The notes below the pieces were generated by a model that saw only the letters and a program-made list of their open reading frames with translations, did not search any database and had not been told where the DNA came from. The translations under genes were made by a program, and so were the position numbers. A DNA stretch of 64,000 nucleotides. It comes from an uncultured Collinsella sp. GTDB lineage: Bacteria; Actinomycetota; Coriobacteriia; Coriobacteriales; Coriobacteriaceae. The DNA is taken from positions 1-64,000 of the forward strand of contig CAAETU010000063.1 in the NCBI GenBank assembly GCA_900759045.1, in the 5' to 3' direction. The first letter of the stretch is position 1, and the number at the start of each line of letters is the position of its first letter. Shown here piece after piece: positions 15,326 through 23,720 of the stretch.

Positions 15326-16702
15326 ATGGAAACCAAACAATACCCCGATATGGAGTGCGACGTCGTCATTGCCGGTTGCGGCGTGGCGGGCCTGTATGCG
15401 GCTCTCAATCTGCCGACGAGCACGCGCGTAATCATGCTCTCCAAGGGCGCCGTCGATGAGTGCGATTCGATGCTCGCGCAGGGCGGCATCTGTGTACTGC
15501 CCGAGGGTTCTGACTACGGCGCCTTCTTTGAGGACACCATGCATGCCGGCCACTACGAGAACCGCCGCGAGAGCGTTGACATCATGATTCGCTCGAGCCG
15601 CTCGGTCATCAACGACCTGCTGGCCATGGGCGTGGACTTTGAGCGCAAGGCCGACGGCAGCCTCGACTTTACCCGCGAGGGCGCGCACAGCCGCCCGCGC
15701 ATTGCCTTCCATGCCGATATTACGGGCAAGGAGATTACGACCAAGCTGCTCCAGGCTGTCCGTAAGCTGGACAACGTGCAGATTCTCGAACACGTTGCCA
15801 TGACCGACATCCTGACCGCCGAGCGCGATGACGCCACGGTGTGCACCGGCGTTGTCGCCGTTGCCGTGGATGAGGGCGATTCGGCTCGCCCCGCCGACGA
15901 GCTGGCAAATGCCGCTGAGGGCGTGCATGCCGGCGAGCCTTTTAAGATCCATGCCCGCCACACGCTGTGGGCTACGGGCGGTATCGGCGGCGTATACGAC
16001 CATTCGACTAACTACCCGCAGCTCACGGGCGATGCCTGCTACATTGCTCAGGAGCATGGCATTAAGATGGAGCACCTGGACTACGTGCAGATTCACCCCA
16101 CGGGACTGTTCTCGCCGCAGCCGGGCCGCACCTTCCTGATCAGCGAGAGCTGCCGCGGCGAGGGTGCGATTTTGCTCAATGCCGCCGGCGAGCGCTTTAC
16201 CGACGAGCTGCAGCCGCGCGACGTGGTCGCCGCCGCTATTCGCGAGCAGATGAAGCAGGACGGCACCGAGCACGAGTGGCTGAGCTTTGCCCCCGTCGAG
16301 CGCGACGTGGTGACCGGGCACTTTGCCAACATCCGCGCGCGCTGCCTGGAGGACGGTCGCGACATCCTGGATGAGCCCATCCCCGTCACGCCCACGCAGC
16401 ACTACTTTATGGGCGGCGTGTGGGTCGACAAGGACGGCCGCACCTCGATGCCCGAGCTCTACGCCGCCGGCGAGACGGCCTGCAACGGCGTTCACGGCAA
16501 GAATCGCCTAGCTTCCAACAGTCTGCTCGAGTCCCTAGTCTGGGGTCGCCGCGCCGCTTGGCGTATGCGCACCGGCGAGTCGCTGGCCGTGGAGCAGGCG
16601 GGCGAGCCCGCGCTCGATGGCCGTCATCGCGCCCTGAGCGCCGACACCCTGGCAATCGATGATTTGGCCCGTGCCGCCGGCACGCAGGCCGTGGAGGAGT
16701 AG
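15326..16702 (+). CDS. nadB: L-aspartate oxidase NadB
   Basis: 458-aa FAD enzyme that oxidises aspartate to iminoaspartate, the NadA substrate. It shows the FAD-binding DVVIAGCGVAGLYAALNL, the SMLAQGGI loop, the active-site HPTG region, RDVVAAAI and the C-terminal FAD segment LYAAGETACNGVHGKNRLAS. It is about 80 residues shorter than E. coli NadB: the usual C-terminal three-helix domain is missing and the chain ends soon after GRRAAWRMR. GAGAGG six bases upstream fixes the start. Confidence 0.96.
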   Translation: METKQYPDMECDVVIAGCGVAGLYAALNLPTSTRVIMLSKGAVDECDSMLAQGGICVLPEGSDYGAFFEDTMHAGHYENRRESVDIMIRSSRSVINDLLAMGVDFERKADGSLDFTREGAHSRPRIAFHADITGKEITTKLLQAVRKLDNVQILEHVAMTDILTAERDDATVCTGVVAVAVDEGDSARPADELANAAEGVHAGEPFKIHARHTLWATGGIGGVYDHSTNYPQLTGDACYIAQEHGIKMEHLDYVQIHPTGLFSPQPGRTFLISESCRGEGAILLNAAGERFTDELQPRDVVAAAIREQMKQDGTEHEWLSFAPVERDVVTGHFANIRARCLEDGRDILDEPIPVTPTQHYFMGGVWVDKDGRTSMPELYAAGETACNGVHGKNRLASNSLLESLVWGRRAAWRMRTGESLAVEQAGEPALDGRHRALSADTLAIDDLARAAGTQAVEE

Positions 16703-16705
16703 ACC

Positions 16706-17566
16706 ATGAATCCCATTACCATGAAGCTTGTCGTCGATGATCTGATTTTGCAGGCCCTGCGCGAGGACATTACCTTTGAGGACGTGAGCACGGCGAGCGT
16801 GTGCCCCACGGCGCGCCCCGCCACGGTGGAGCTCATCGCCAAGGCCGACGGCATCATCGCCGGCCTGGATGTGTTCGCTCGCACCTTTGAGCTACTGGAT
16901 TCGCAGAGCTCGGTGCTGTTTGATGTCGTCGACGGTGACGAGGTACACGCCGGCGACCACGTGGGCCAGGTGCGCGGCGACGCGCGCGTGCTGCTTTCGG
17001 GCGAGCGCGTGGCGCTCAACTATCTGCAGCGTATGAGCGGTATCGCCACCTATACGCACCAGATGGCCGCGGCGCTCGAGGGTACCAAGACCGTGCTCGT
17101 CGACACGCGCAAGACCACGCCGGGCATGCGTGTCTTCGAGAAGGCCGCGGTTGAGATCGGTGGCGGCAGCAACCACCGCTACAACCTGTCGACGGCCGTC
17201 ATGCTCAAGGACAACCACATCGACGCCGCCGGTGGTGTGACGCGTGCGATCGAGATGGCACGCGCCCATGCATCGTTTACCACGACGGTCGAGATCGAGT
17301 GCGAGAACCTGGGCATGGTGCGCGAGGCCGTGGAGGCCGGTGCCGACATCATCATGCTCGACAACATGACCCACGATGACATGGCTGCCGCGATTGAGCT
17401 TATCGCCGGTCGTGCCAAGACCGAGTGCTCGGGCAATGTGGATGCCAGCAATATCCGCGCCCTGGCTGATCTGGGCGTCGACTTTATTAGCTCGGGCGCG
17501 CTGACACACTCCGCCCCGATCCTCGACCTCTCACTTAAGCACCTGCGTCTGCTGGACGGTAAATAA
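16706..17566 (+). CDS. nadC: Nicotinate-nucleotide pyrophosphorylase (carboxylating) NadC
   Basis: 286-aa quinolinate phosphoribosyltransferase that makes nicotinate mononucleotide. Conserved pieces are LALREDITFEDVS-like at the N-terminus, RVALNYLQRMSGIAT, DTRKTTPGMR, GGGSNHRYNLS, KDNHI, EIECENL and IMLDNM. It begins three bases after the nadB stop, and its stop overlaps the niaR start (TAATG). Confidence 0.97.
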   Translation: MNPITMKLVVDDLILQALREDITFEDVSTASVCPTARPATVELIAKADGIIAGLDVFARTFELLDSQSSVLFDVVDGDEVHAGDHVGQVRGDARVLLSGERVALNYLQRMSGIATYTHQMAAALEGTKTVLVDTRKTTPGMRVFEKAAVEIGGGSNHRYNLSTAVMLKDNHIDAAGGVTRAIEMARAHASFTTTVEIECENLGMVREAVEAGADIIMLDNMTHDDMAAAIELIAGRAKTECSGNVDASNIRALADLGVDFISSGALTHSAPILDLSLKHLRLLDGK

Positions 17567-18111
17567 TGAACGCCCGCGAGCGTCGCCGTGCCATCATGGA
17601 CGTGCTCGAGGTGGCCAAGGAGCCCGTTTCGGGCAGCGCACTTGCCCGCGAGGTTGGCGTGAGCCGTCAGATTGTGGTTCAGGATATTGCCCTGCTGCGT
17701 GCCGATGGGCACGATGTCGTGGCAACCAACCGTGGTTATGTGCTGCAGGAGGCCCCCAGCAGCCCCGCCGTGCCCACGCGCTTGGTCAAGGTTCGCCACA
17801 GCGTGGAGCAGGCAGGCGATGAGCTCACGAGTATCGTCGACGCCGGCGGCGCCGTGCTCAACGTGATCGTCAATCACCGCGTGTACGGTAAGATCACGGC
17901 CGACCTGGACATTCGCAATCGTCGAGATGTTGAGCGCTACCTGCACGATATCGAGAGCGGCAAGAGCTTTCCGCTCCTAACGGTGACGAGCGGCTATCAC
18001 TTCCATCGCATTGCGGCAGAGGACGAGCAAACCCTCGACGAGATCGAGGCTATGCTCAAGGAAAAAGGCTACTTGGCAGACCTGATGCCCTACGAGGATG
18101 ATCTGTCCTAG
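17566..18111 (+). CDS. niaR: NiaR-family niacin-responsive repressor (HTH + 3H domain)
   Basis: 181-aa repressor: N-terminal HTH_11 winged helix (EPVSGSALAREVGVSRQIVVQ) and a C-terminal 3H domain with its conserved histidines in VRHSVEQ, VNHRVYGK and GYHFHRI, which bind nicotinate with a metal. It is last in the nad operon and likely represses that operon through the palindrome at 14159-14202. Its start overlaps the nadC stop by one base. Confidence 0.94.
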   Translation: MNARERRRAIMDVLEVAKEPVSGSALAREVGVSRQIVVQDIALLRADGHDVVATNRGYVLQEAPSSPAVPTRLVKVRHSVEQAGDELTSIVDAGGAVLNVIVNHRVYGKITADLDIRNRRDVERYLHDIESGKSFPLLTVTSGYHFHRIAAEDEQTLDEIEAMLKEKGYLADLMPYEDDLS

Positions 18112-18121
18112 TAACGAATGC

Positions 18122-18161
18122 AAAAGGAGGCCTCCGCGGCGATGCGGAGGCCTCCTTTTTT
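18122..18161. terminator. Strong terminator between niaR and ferredoxin (convergent)
   Basis: Sixteen-base perfect arms (18122-18137 and 18144-18159) with loop GGCGAT; the right arm ends in a T-run. It lies between convergent genes and can serve both strands. Confidence 0.92.
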
Positions 18162-18200
18162 GTGCACGGTGTACTTTTGAGTGTGCAAGTGGGGGAGTTG

Positions 18201-18386
18201 TTACTCCTCGACGATCTCGGTGATCGCGCCGGCGGGGCAAGCGTCCTGGCAAGCGCCACAGGCGACGCAGGAGTCCTCGTCAGCGACGGTAGCGACGTCC
18301 TGGAGCTCCAGAACGCCAGCGGGGCAGGAGTCGACGCAAACGCCACAAGCGATGCACTCGTCGGCATCAATTACGGGATGAGCCAT
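18201..18386 (-). CDS. 2[4Fe-4S] ferredoxin
   Basis: 61-aa clostridial-type ferredoxin, a low-potential electron carrier. Two complete CxxCxxCxxxCP motifs: CIACGVCVDSCP and CVACGACQDACP. Start set at MAHPVIDADE, with GAGG eight bases upstream. It is monocistronic and convergent with niaR. The gene-free stretch upstream (18387-18981) holds a family G hairpin and the dnaK control region. Confidence 0.95.
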   Translation of the reverse strand: MAHPVIDADECIACGVCVDSCPAGVLELQDVATVADEDSCVACGACQDACPAGAITEIVEE

Positions 18387-18642
18387 GGTAGTTTCCTCTC
18401 TGTTGACCGACGCTACAGGCGATGCGCGCCGGTTTGATTCGGGCAAAAACATACCACGGGAGCGACCGTTTGCAATACCCTCTGGCCGGCATCTTCATAC
18501 CGTTCGCCGAGTATGCCAAGGTTTACTAAAAAACACGCAGGTGGGGCCGTTGAGCTGCGCAAATGTTAGCTAAAGGTGACTTGAAATATTGAGCTATTGA
18601 GCGCGCCTGCGGAAAGGGCATCCCGTTATTTAGCCGAAAACT

Positions 18643-18686
18643 GGGTCGCAGTTTCCGGTTGGGCCCGCTGGCGGAAACTGCGACCC
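18643..18686. repeat. Family G palindromic repeat, copy upstream of dnaK
   Basis: GGGTCGCAGTTTCCG at 18643-18657 and its perfect reverse complement at 18672-18686, loop 14 bases. A weaker related half-site, GGGACGAGTTTTCC, follows at about 18706. Related to the array at 42084-42281. Confidence 0.8.
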
Positions 18687-18845
18687 GTAATCCACGTCCA
18701 AAACGGGACGAGTTTTCCATAAGGCACCCCCAGGCACCCCCGGACGCAAATCTCAGCCATCTCTACATAGATCTCGATAGACTTGCCGAGAACTCCATCA
18801 GCGCATCTACCTGCGCATTTGAGAACCTAAACTCTCGGCAATAAG

Positions 18846-18880
18846 AAATCTTATATGAATTGACTTAGATTTTGTATATT
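18846..18880 (+). promoter_or_regulatory. dnaK operator/promoter (proposed HspR site)
   Basis: Inverted repeat AAATCT...AGATTT spanning 27 bases (18846-18872), immediately followed by TG-TATATT as a -10 element (18875-18880). The same 27-base layout with internal GACTTAGATTT recurs at clpB (28231-28257). It covers the -35 region, as expected for a repressor. The match to the published HspR HAIR consensus (CTTGAGT-N7-ACTCAAG) is poor, so HspR binding is inferred from context. Confidence 0.65.
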
Positions 18881-18981
18881 CCGGTCCATAAGGGGATACA
18901 CTACATCCTGAAAGACAAGCCGAAGCGCCGCGCGGCAGACCGCCGAGGCGGCGCGAACGCACAAGAGAGAGGGAATTTCTA

Positions 18982-20874
18982 ATGGGCAAGATTCTTGGTA
19001 TCGACCTTGGTACTACCAACTCTGCTATGGCCGTCCTCGAGGGCGGTTCTCCGACCATTATCGTGAACGCCGAGGGCGACCGCACCACCCCGTCTGTCGT
19101 GGGCTTCCGTGCCGACGGCGACCGCGTCGTGGGCAAGGCCGCTAAGAACCAGGCGGTCACCAACCCCAAGAACACCGTGTTTTCCATCAAGCGCTTCATG
19201 GGCCGCAAGTACTCCGAGTGCACCTCTGAGATCAAGACCGTGCCGTATGAGGTCAAGGAGGGCCAGGGTGGCCGTGCCGTCGTCGACATCGAGGGCAAGG
19301 ATTACACCGCCGAGCAGGTGAGCGCCATGACGCTCGCGAAGATGAAGGCCGACGCCGAGAAGTATCTGGGCGAGACCGTCACCGACGCCGTCATCACCGT
19401 CCCGGCCTACTTCAACGACGCCCAGCGTCAGGCCACCAAGGACGCCGGTAAGATCGCCGGCCTCAACGTCAAGCGTATCGTCAACGAGCCGACCGCTGCT
19501 GCTCTGGCCTATGGCCTGGACAAGCAGGGCACCGACCAGCGCATCCTGGTCTTCGATCTGGGCGGCGGCACCTTCGATGTCTCCATCCTCGACCTCGCCG
19601 ACGGCGTGTTTGAGGTTCTGTCCACCTCGGGCGACAACCACCTGGGCGGCGACGACTGGGATCAGCGCGTCATCGATTGGATGGCCGATAAGTTCCAGCA
19701 GGAGAACGGTGTCGACCTGCGTCAGGACCCCATGGCCCTGCAGCGTCTGAAGGAGGCCGCCGAGAACGCCAAGAAGGAGCTCTCCGCCGCTCAGCAGACC
19801 ACCATCAACCTGCCGTTCATCACCATGAACCAGTCCGGCCCGCTGCACCTCAACTACACGCTGACCCGCGCCGAGTTCGAGAAGATCACCCGCGACCTGC
19901 TCGAGCGCTGCAAGCAGCCTGTCACCAACGCCCTGCGCGACGCCAAGCTTAAGCTCTCCGATCTGACCGAGGTCATCCTCGTCGGCGGCTCCACCCGTAT
20001 GCCCGCCGTCCAGGAGCTCGTCAAGACCATGACCGGCAAGCAGCCCAACATGTCCGTGAACCCCGACGAGGTCGTTGCCGACGGCGCTGCCGTCCAGGGC
20101 GGCGTGCTCACCGGCGACGTCGAGGGCATCCTGCTGCTCGACGTTACCCCGCTGTCGCTGGGCGTCGAGACCATGGGCGGCATCATGACCAAGATGATCG
20201 ACCGCAATACCACGATCCCGACCTCCAAGACCGAGGTCTACTCCACCGCTGCCGACAACCAGACCAGCGTCGAGATCAACGTGCTCCAGGGCGAGCGCGA
20301 GCTTGCCCGCGACAACAAGTCGCTCGGTAAGTTCCAGCTGACCGGTATCCCGGCTGCCCGCCGCGGCGTGCCGCAGATCGAGGTCACCTTCGACATCGAC
20401 GCCAACGGTATCGTCAAGGTCTCCGCTAAGGACAAGGGCACCGGCAAGGAGCAGCAGATCACCATTTCCGGTTCCACCGCGCTTTCCGACGACGAAGTCG
20501 ATCGTATGGTCAAGGACGCCGAGGCTCATGCCGAGGAGGACAAGAAGCAGAAGGAAGAGGTCGAGGTCCGCAACCAGACCGACAGTCTGTGCTACTCCAC
20601 CGAGCAGACCCTCAACGAGCTGGGCGACAAGGTTTCCGCCGACGTGAAGTCCAAGGCCGAGGCCGCTATCGCCGACGCCAAGAAGGCGCTCGAGGGTTCT
20701 GACGTCGAGGCTATCAAGGCCGCCGGCGAGTCCCTGCAGTCCGTGGCCTACGAGCTGGCCCAGGTTGTCTACGCCGACGCTCAGCAGCAGACCGACGGTG
20801 CCGCAGGCGCCCAGCCTGCCGACGATGATGTTGTCGACGCCGACTACGAGGTTGTGGACGACGAGGACAAGTAA
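18982..20874 (+). CDS. dnaK: Chaperone DnaK (Hsp70)
   Basis: 630-aa Hsp70 chaperone. Nucleotide-binding domain with IDLGTTNSAMAVLEGG, VITVPAYFNDAQRQATKDAG, VFDLGGGTFDVSILDL and VILVGGSTRMPAVQ; substrate-binding domain from about residue 380 (LLLDVTPLSLGVETMGG); acidic C-terminal tail. It folds and refolds client proteins with GrpE and DnaJ, both encoded next. First gene of the operon that ends in hspR. Confidence 0.98.
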   Translation: MGKILGIDLGTTNSAMAVLEGGSPTIIVNAEGDRTTPSVVGFRADGDRVVGKAAKNQAVTNPKNTVFSIKRFMGRKYSECTSEIKTVPYEVKEGQGGRAVVDIEGKDYTAEQVSAMTLAKMKADAEKYLGETVTDAVITVPAYFNDAQRQATKDAGKIAGLNVKRIVNEPTAAALAYGLDKQGTDQRILVFDLGGGTFDVSILDLADGVFEVLSTSGDNHLGGDDWDQRVIDWMADKFQQENGVDLRQDPMALQRLKEAAENAKKELSAAQQTTINLPFITMNQSGPLHLNYTLTRAEFEKITRDLLERCKQPVTNALRDAKLKLSDLTEVILVGGSTRMPAVQELVKTMTGKQPNMSVNPDEVVADGAAVQGGVLTGDVEGILLLDVTPLSLGVETMGGIMTKMIDRNTTIPTSKTEVYSTAADNQTSVEINVLQGERELARDNKSLGKFQLTGIPAARRGVPQIEVTFDIDANGIVKVSAKDKGTGKEQQITISGSTALSDDEVDRMVKDAEAHAEEDKKQKEEVEVRNQTDSLCYSTEQTLNELGDKVSADVKSKAEAAIADAKKALEGSDVEAIKAAGESLQSVAYELAQVVYADAQQQTDGAAGAQPADDDVVDADYEVVDDEDK

Positions 20875-20876
20875 TC

Positions 20877-21719
20877 ATGTCCGCTCGTAAAGCTCGCACG
20901 GAGGCGGCCGCCGTTGGTGCCGCCCCCGTTGACTCTGAGGAGAAGGACGTGAAGATTCCCGTAGAGGCCGCAGACGATACCGAGGCCAACGAGGCCGCGG
21001 CCGCCGAGGCTGCCGAGAACCAGGTAGAGGATTCCAACAAGGAGGCGACGATGACCGAGGACGAGATGGTGGAAGCCGCTATCCGCGCCGGTGAAGAAGC
21101 CGCCGACAACGACTTTAAGCTCAAGTTCGAGCAGGCCCAAAAGGAGCTTGCCGACGTGCGCAATGAGCTCGATGCTGCGGCAGAGGCTCAGAAGGCCGCC
21201 GAGGACAAAGCAAAGGACGCTACCGAGCGCACCGCCCGTCTGCAGGCCGACTGGGAGAACTTCCGTCGCCGCACCGCAAACGAGCGCATCGCCGAGCGCG
21301 AGCGCGCGACCGAGAAGCTTGTCACCGCGCTGTTGCCGGTGATCGACGATATCGAGCGCGCGATCGACCATGCCCGCAGCCAAGAGCTTTCCGACGACTT
21401 TAAGCAGTTCGTCGATGGCGTTGACGCGGTACATGCCAAGCTGCTCGATGTGTTTGCGCACGAGGGCGTTGAGCCCATCGATCCCAAGGGCGAGGCATTC
21501 GATCCGCTCGAGCACCAGGCCGTGGGTCGCGTCGAGGACGCGTCGCAGTACGACGAGACCGTCAACGACGTGTACCAGAAGGGCTACCGCATGGCGGATC
21601 GCATCCTGCGTTCCGCGATGGTGACGGTGACCTACGGTGGCGAGAAGCGCCCCGCACCGGAGCCCGAAGCGGCGCCCGAGGATGCTGTGGCCGATACGGC
21701 CGAGAGCACCGAGGAGTAA
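20877..21719 (+). CDS. grpE: Nucleotide exchange factor GrpE
   Basis: 280-aa GrpE, longer than usual because of an acidic, Ala/Glu-rich N-terminal region of about 80 residues. The long dimerisation helix and the core LQADWENFRRRTANER, LLPVIDDIERAI and the beta domain (EAFDPLEHQAVGRVED, VYQKGYRMADRILR) are clear. It starts two bases after the dnaK stop. Confidence 0.96.
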   Translation: MSARKARTEAAAVGAAPVDSEEKDVKIPVEAADDTEANEAAAAEAAENQVEDSNKEATMTEDEMVEAAIRAGEEAADNDFKLKFEQAQKELADVRNELDAAAEAQKAAEDKAKDATERTARLQADWENFRRRTANERIAERERATEKLVTALLPVIDDIERAIDHARSQELSDDFKQFVDGVDAVHAKLLDVFAHEGVEPIDPKGEAFDPLEHQAVGRVEDASQYDETVNDVYQKGYRMADRILRSAMVTVTYGGEKRPAPEPEAAPEDAVADTAESTEE

Positions 21720-21724
21720 TTGAG

Positions 21725-21755
21725 AAGGGCCCCGGGGCAACACCCGGGGCCCTTT
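21725..21755 (+). terminator. Hairpin between grpE and dnaJ, possible attenuator
   Basis: Twelve-base arms AAGGGCCCCGGG / CCCGGGGCCCTT with loop GCAACA and a short T stretch. It may reduce transcription into dnaJ-hspR or mark an RNA-processing point; 107 bases separate grpE from dnaJ. Confidence 0.6.
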
Positions 21756-21826
21756 CTGGCCTAGTGCCATATGAAAGCATGAGCCGCCGCCCGCTGGGCG
21801 GCGGATGAAACAGGAGAGGAGCTACG

Positions 21827-22792
21827 ATGGCTGCAGGCAAAACCTTCTATGACATCCTGGGCGTATCCAAGAGCGCCTCCGACAAAGAGATCAAGAGCGC
21901 GTTTCGCAAGCTCGCGCAAAAATATCACCCCGATGCCGGCGGCGACGAGGCCAAGTTCAAGGAGATCAGCGAGGCCTACGAGACGCTTTCGGACGAGAAG
22001 AAGCGCAAAGAGTACGACCAGATGCTCATGTTTGGCGGCATGCCGGGCGCAGGCGGCGCGTATGGCGGCGGCTACGGTGCCGGCGCAGGTGCCAGCGGCT
22101 GGGGCGACATCTTTGACAGCATCTTTAGCGGCAACGGCGCCTGGGGCAGCGATTGGGGCTCGGGCTTTGCCGGGGCTGCGGGCGCTGCCGGTGCCGGCGC
22201 TGGCCGCAGCCGCGCTCGCAAGGGCGGCGACCTGTCGCTGACCGTCGATGTGACGGCCGAGGACGCGTTTCGCGGCGTGACGCACAAGGTCACTTACCGC
22301 ATTCCCTCGACGGGCGAGCAGCAGACCATTACGGTCTCGGTCCCTGCGGGCGCGGTCGACGGTGGCAAGCTGCGCTACAAGCGTCGCGGCGAGTATGGCG
22401 TTGCCGGCGGCGAGCGCGGCGACCTGGTCGTGACCACGCACGTGGAGGAGCATCCGCTGTTTAAGCGTAAAGGTGCCGACGTGACCATGGAGGTACCGGT
22501 CTCGGTCTATGAGGCGGCGCTCGGCTGCACGGTGGACGTGCCGACGCCCGGCGGTGCGACGGTTCGTCTGAAGGTGCCCGCGGGTACCCAGACGGGCAAG
22601 AAGTTCCGCTTTAAGGAAATGGGGGCGCCCGACGTTAAGCACCGTGGCCGCACAGGCGCGCTGCTCGTCGAGATCAAGGTGCAGGTCCCCACGAACCTAT
22701 CCGATGACGAGCGCGATGCCATGACCAAGCTGCGCGAGACCGACACGCGCGACTATCGCGAGAAGGTCAACCGTTACAAGGCGACGTACTAG
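21827..22792 (+). CDS. dnaJ: DnaJ-family co-chaperone without zinc finger (CbpA-like)
   Basis: 321-aa J protein: J domain at 1-72 with the HPD motif (KYHPDAGG), a long Gly/Ala-rich linker (73-140) and the two beta-barrel substrate-binding domains. The CxxCxGxG zinc-finger repeats of classical DnaJ are completely absent, which makes it a class B (CbpA/DnaJ2-like) protein although it holds the dnaJ position in the HspR operon. It stimulates DnaK ATPase. GGAGAGGAG precedes the start. Confidence 0.94.
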   Translation: MAAGKTFYDILGVSKSASDKEIKSAFRKLAQKYHPDAGGDEAKFKEISEAYETLSDEKKRKEYDQMLMFGGMPGAGGAYGGGYGAGAGASGWGDIFDSIFSGNGAWGSDWGSGFAGAAGAAGAGAGRSRARKGGDLSLTVDVTAEDAFRGVTHKVTYRIPSTGEQQTITVSVPAGAVDGGKLRYKRRGEYGVAGGERGDLVVTTHVEEHPLFKRKGADVTMEVPVSVYEAALGCTVDVPTPGGATVRLKVPAGTQTGKKFRFKEMGAPDVKHRGRTGALLVEIKVQVPTNLSDDERDAMTKLRETDTRDYREKVNRYKATY

Positions 22793-22864
22793 GGCGGTCG
22801 TGGCGCACGCCCGCGCCCGCGGGCTTATGATGGACGATAACGAGACGGAAAGGGGTCAGGTAGC

Positions 22865-23281
22865 ATGGCCGAGGACAATAGGAACAAACCGCTGTACATG
22901 ATCAGCGTGGCGGCCGAGCTGACCGGCATGCATCCGCAGACTCTGCGCGTCTACGAGTCCAAGGGACTGGTGAACCCCCAGCGCTCGGGCGGTAACACGC
23001 GTCTGTATTCGCGTGCCGATATCGAGCGCCTGGAACTCATCAACCAACTGACCGACGAGGGCATCAACCTCGCCGGCGTGGTGCGCATTCTCGATATGAA
23101 GGAGCGTGCCGAGGAGCGCGAGCGCGAGAACGAAAAGCTTCGTGCCCGCGTACGCCAGCTCGAGGACGAGCTGCACGAGTACAAGATGCAGAAGAAGATC
23201 ACCGCCCTGGCCCCGCGCGACGGCTCGGTTAACCCCGAACAGGTCATGCGCAAGCTGCTGGGTGCCGGCGGGGATTTGTAG
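22865..23281 (+). CDS. hspR: MerR-family heat-shock repressor HspR
   Basis: 138-aa MerR-type regulator: N-terminal winged helix MISVAAELTGMHPQTLRVYESKGL, RSGGNTRLYSRADIERL, then a coiled-coil (KERAEERERENEKLRARVRQLEDELHE). In actinobacteria HspR represses dnaK and clpB with DnaK as co-repressor. It is last in dnaK-grpE-dnaJ-hspR, the standard actinobacterial order, and candidate sites lie before both dnaK and clpB. The stop codon merges with the first hairpin of repeat family A. Confidence 0.94.
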   Translation: MAEDNRNKPLYMISVAAELTGMHPQTLRVYESKGLVNPQRSGGNTRLYSRADIERLELINQLTDEGINLAGVVRILDMKERAEERERENEKLRARVRQLEDELHEYKMQKKITALAPRDGSVNPEQVMRKLLGAGGDL

Positions 23282-23444
23282 TTACGCAGTTTTACCAAAC
23301 CGCGTAACGGGCCGACGCTGCGCGCCGCCCAGAGCGACAATTTGTCATTCAAAAGGCAAGGCATGACCAGAAGGTCTATGCCTTGCCTTTTCCATGCCAA
23401 CTTGTTCGCTCTGGACGTCGCTCGCTGTCCGTCCTCTACCTGCG
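23281..23444. repeat. Family A structured intergenic repeat, copy 3
   Basis: Starts with hairpin GTTACGCAGTTT / AAACCGCGTAAC (23281-23308) at the hspR stop codon, then the core GGCATGACCAGAAGGTC with partner ATGCC inside longer arms. Same order of parts as 3806-3955. With the next repeat it fills most of the gene-free stretch 23282-23720. Confidence 0.8.
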
Positions 23445-23467
23445 GCGTTGCCTTGCTCCGGATGCGG

Positions 23468-23567
23468 TAGTCATTGGGGACGTTCTTAAATGACTGGTCA
23501 AAGGGGACATTCTTGCGGCACTTGGCAGTTGGGGACGTTCCTTTTGTGCCGGCACTTTGGGACACTC
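23468..23567. repeat. Family B repeat cluster, copy 3
   Basis: TAGTCATTGGGGACGTTCTT, then GGGGACATTCTT, GGGGACGTTCCTT and GGGACACTCC, as a run of related direct and inverted units. The 23525-23567 part (GGCAGTTGGGGACGTTCC...TGCCGGCAC) is matched again at 61916-61958. Confidence 0.75.
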
Positions 23568-23720
23568 CTTGTCAGAAGAGTGATGCAAGGTGCTCGTCCT
23601 TTACTTTACTGAGATAAAGTGAACGTGTAGATTCGTAACCCACTCGCAACCGTTCTATGGCACGATATTGAACGAATGTATGCTATGCGCCCAAATCTTT
23701 TGGGCAGAGTGGGAGACAGT

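Noticed and set aside
18387..18981. CIRCE element (HrcA site) before dnaK
   Set aside because: No TTAGCACTC-N9-GAGTGCTAA; the operon encodes HspR instead.
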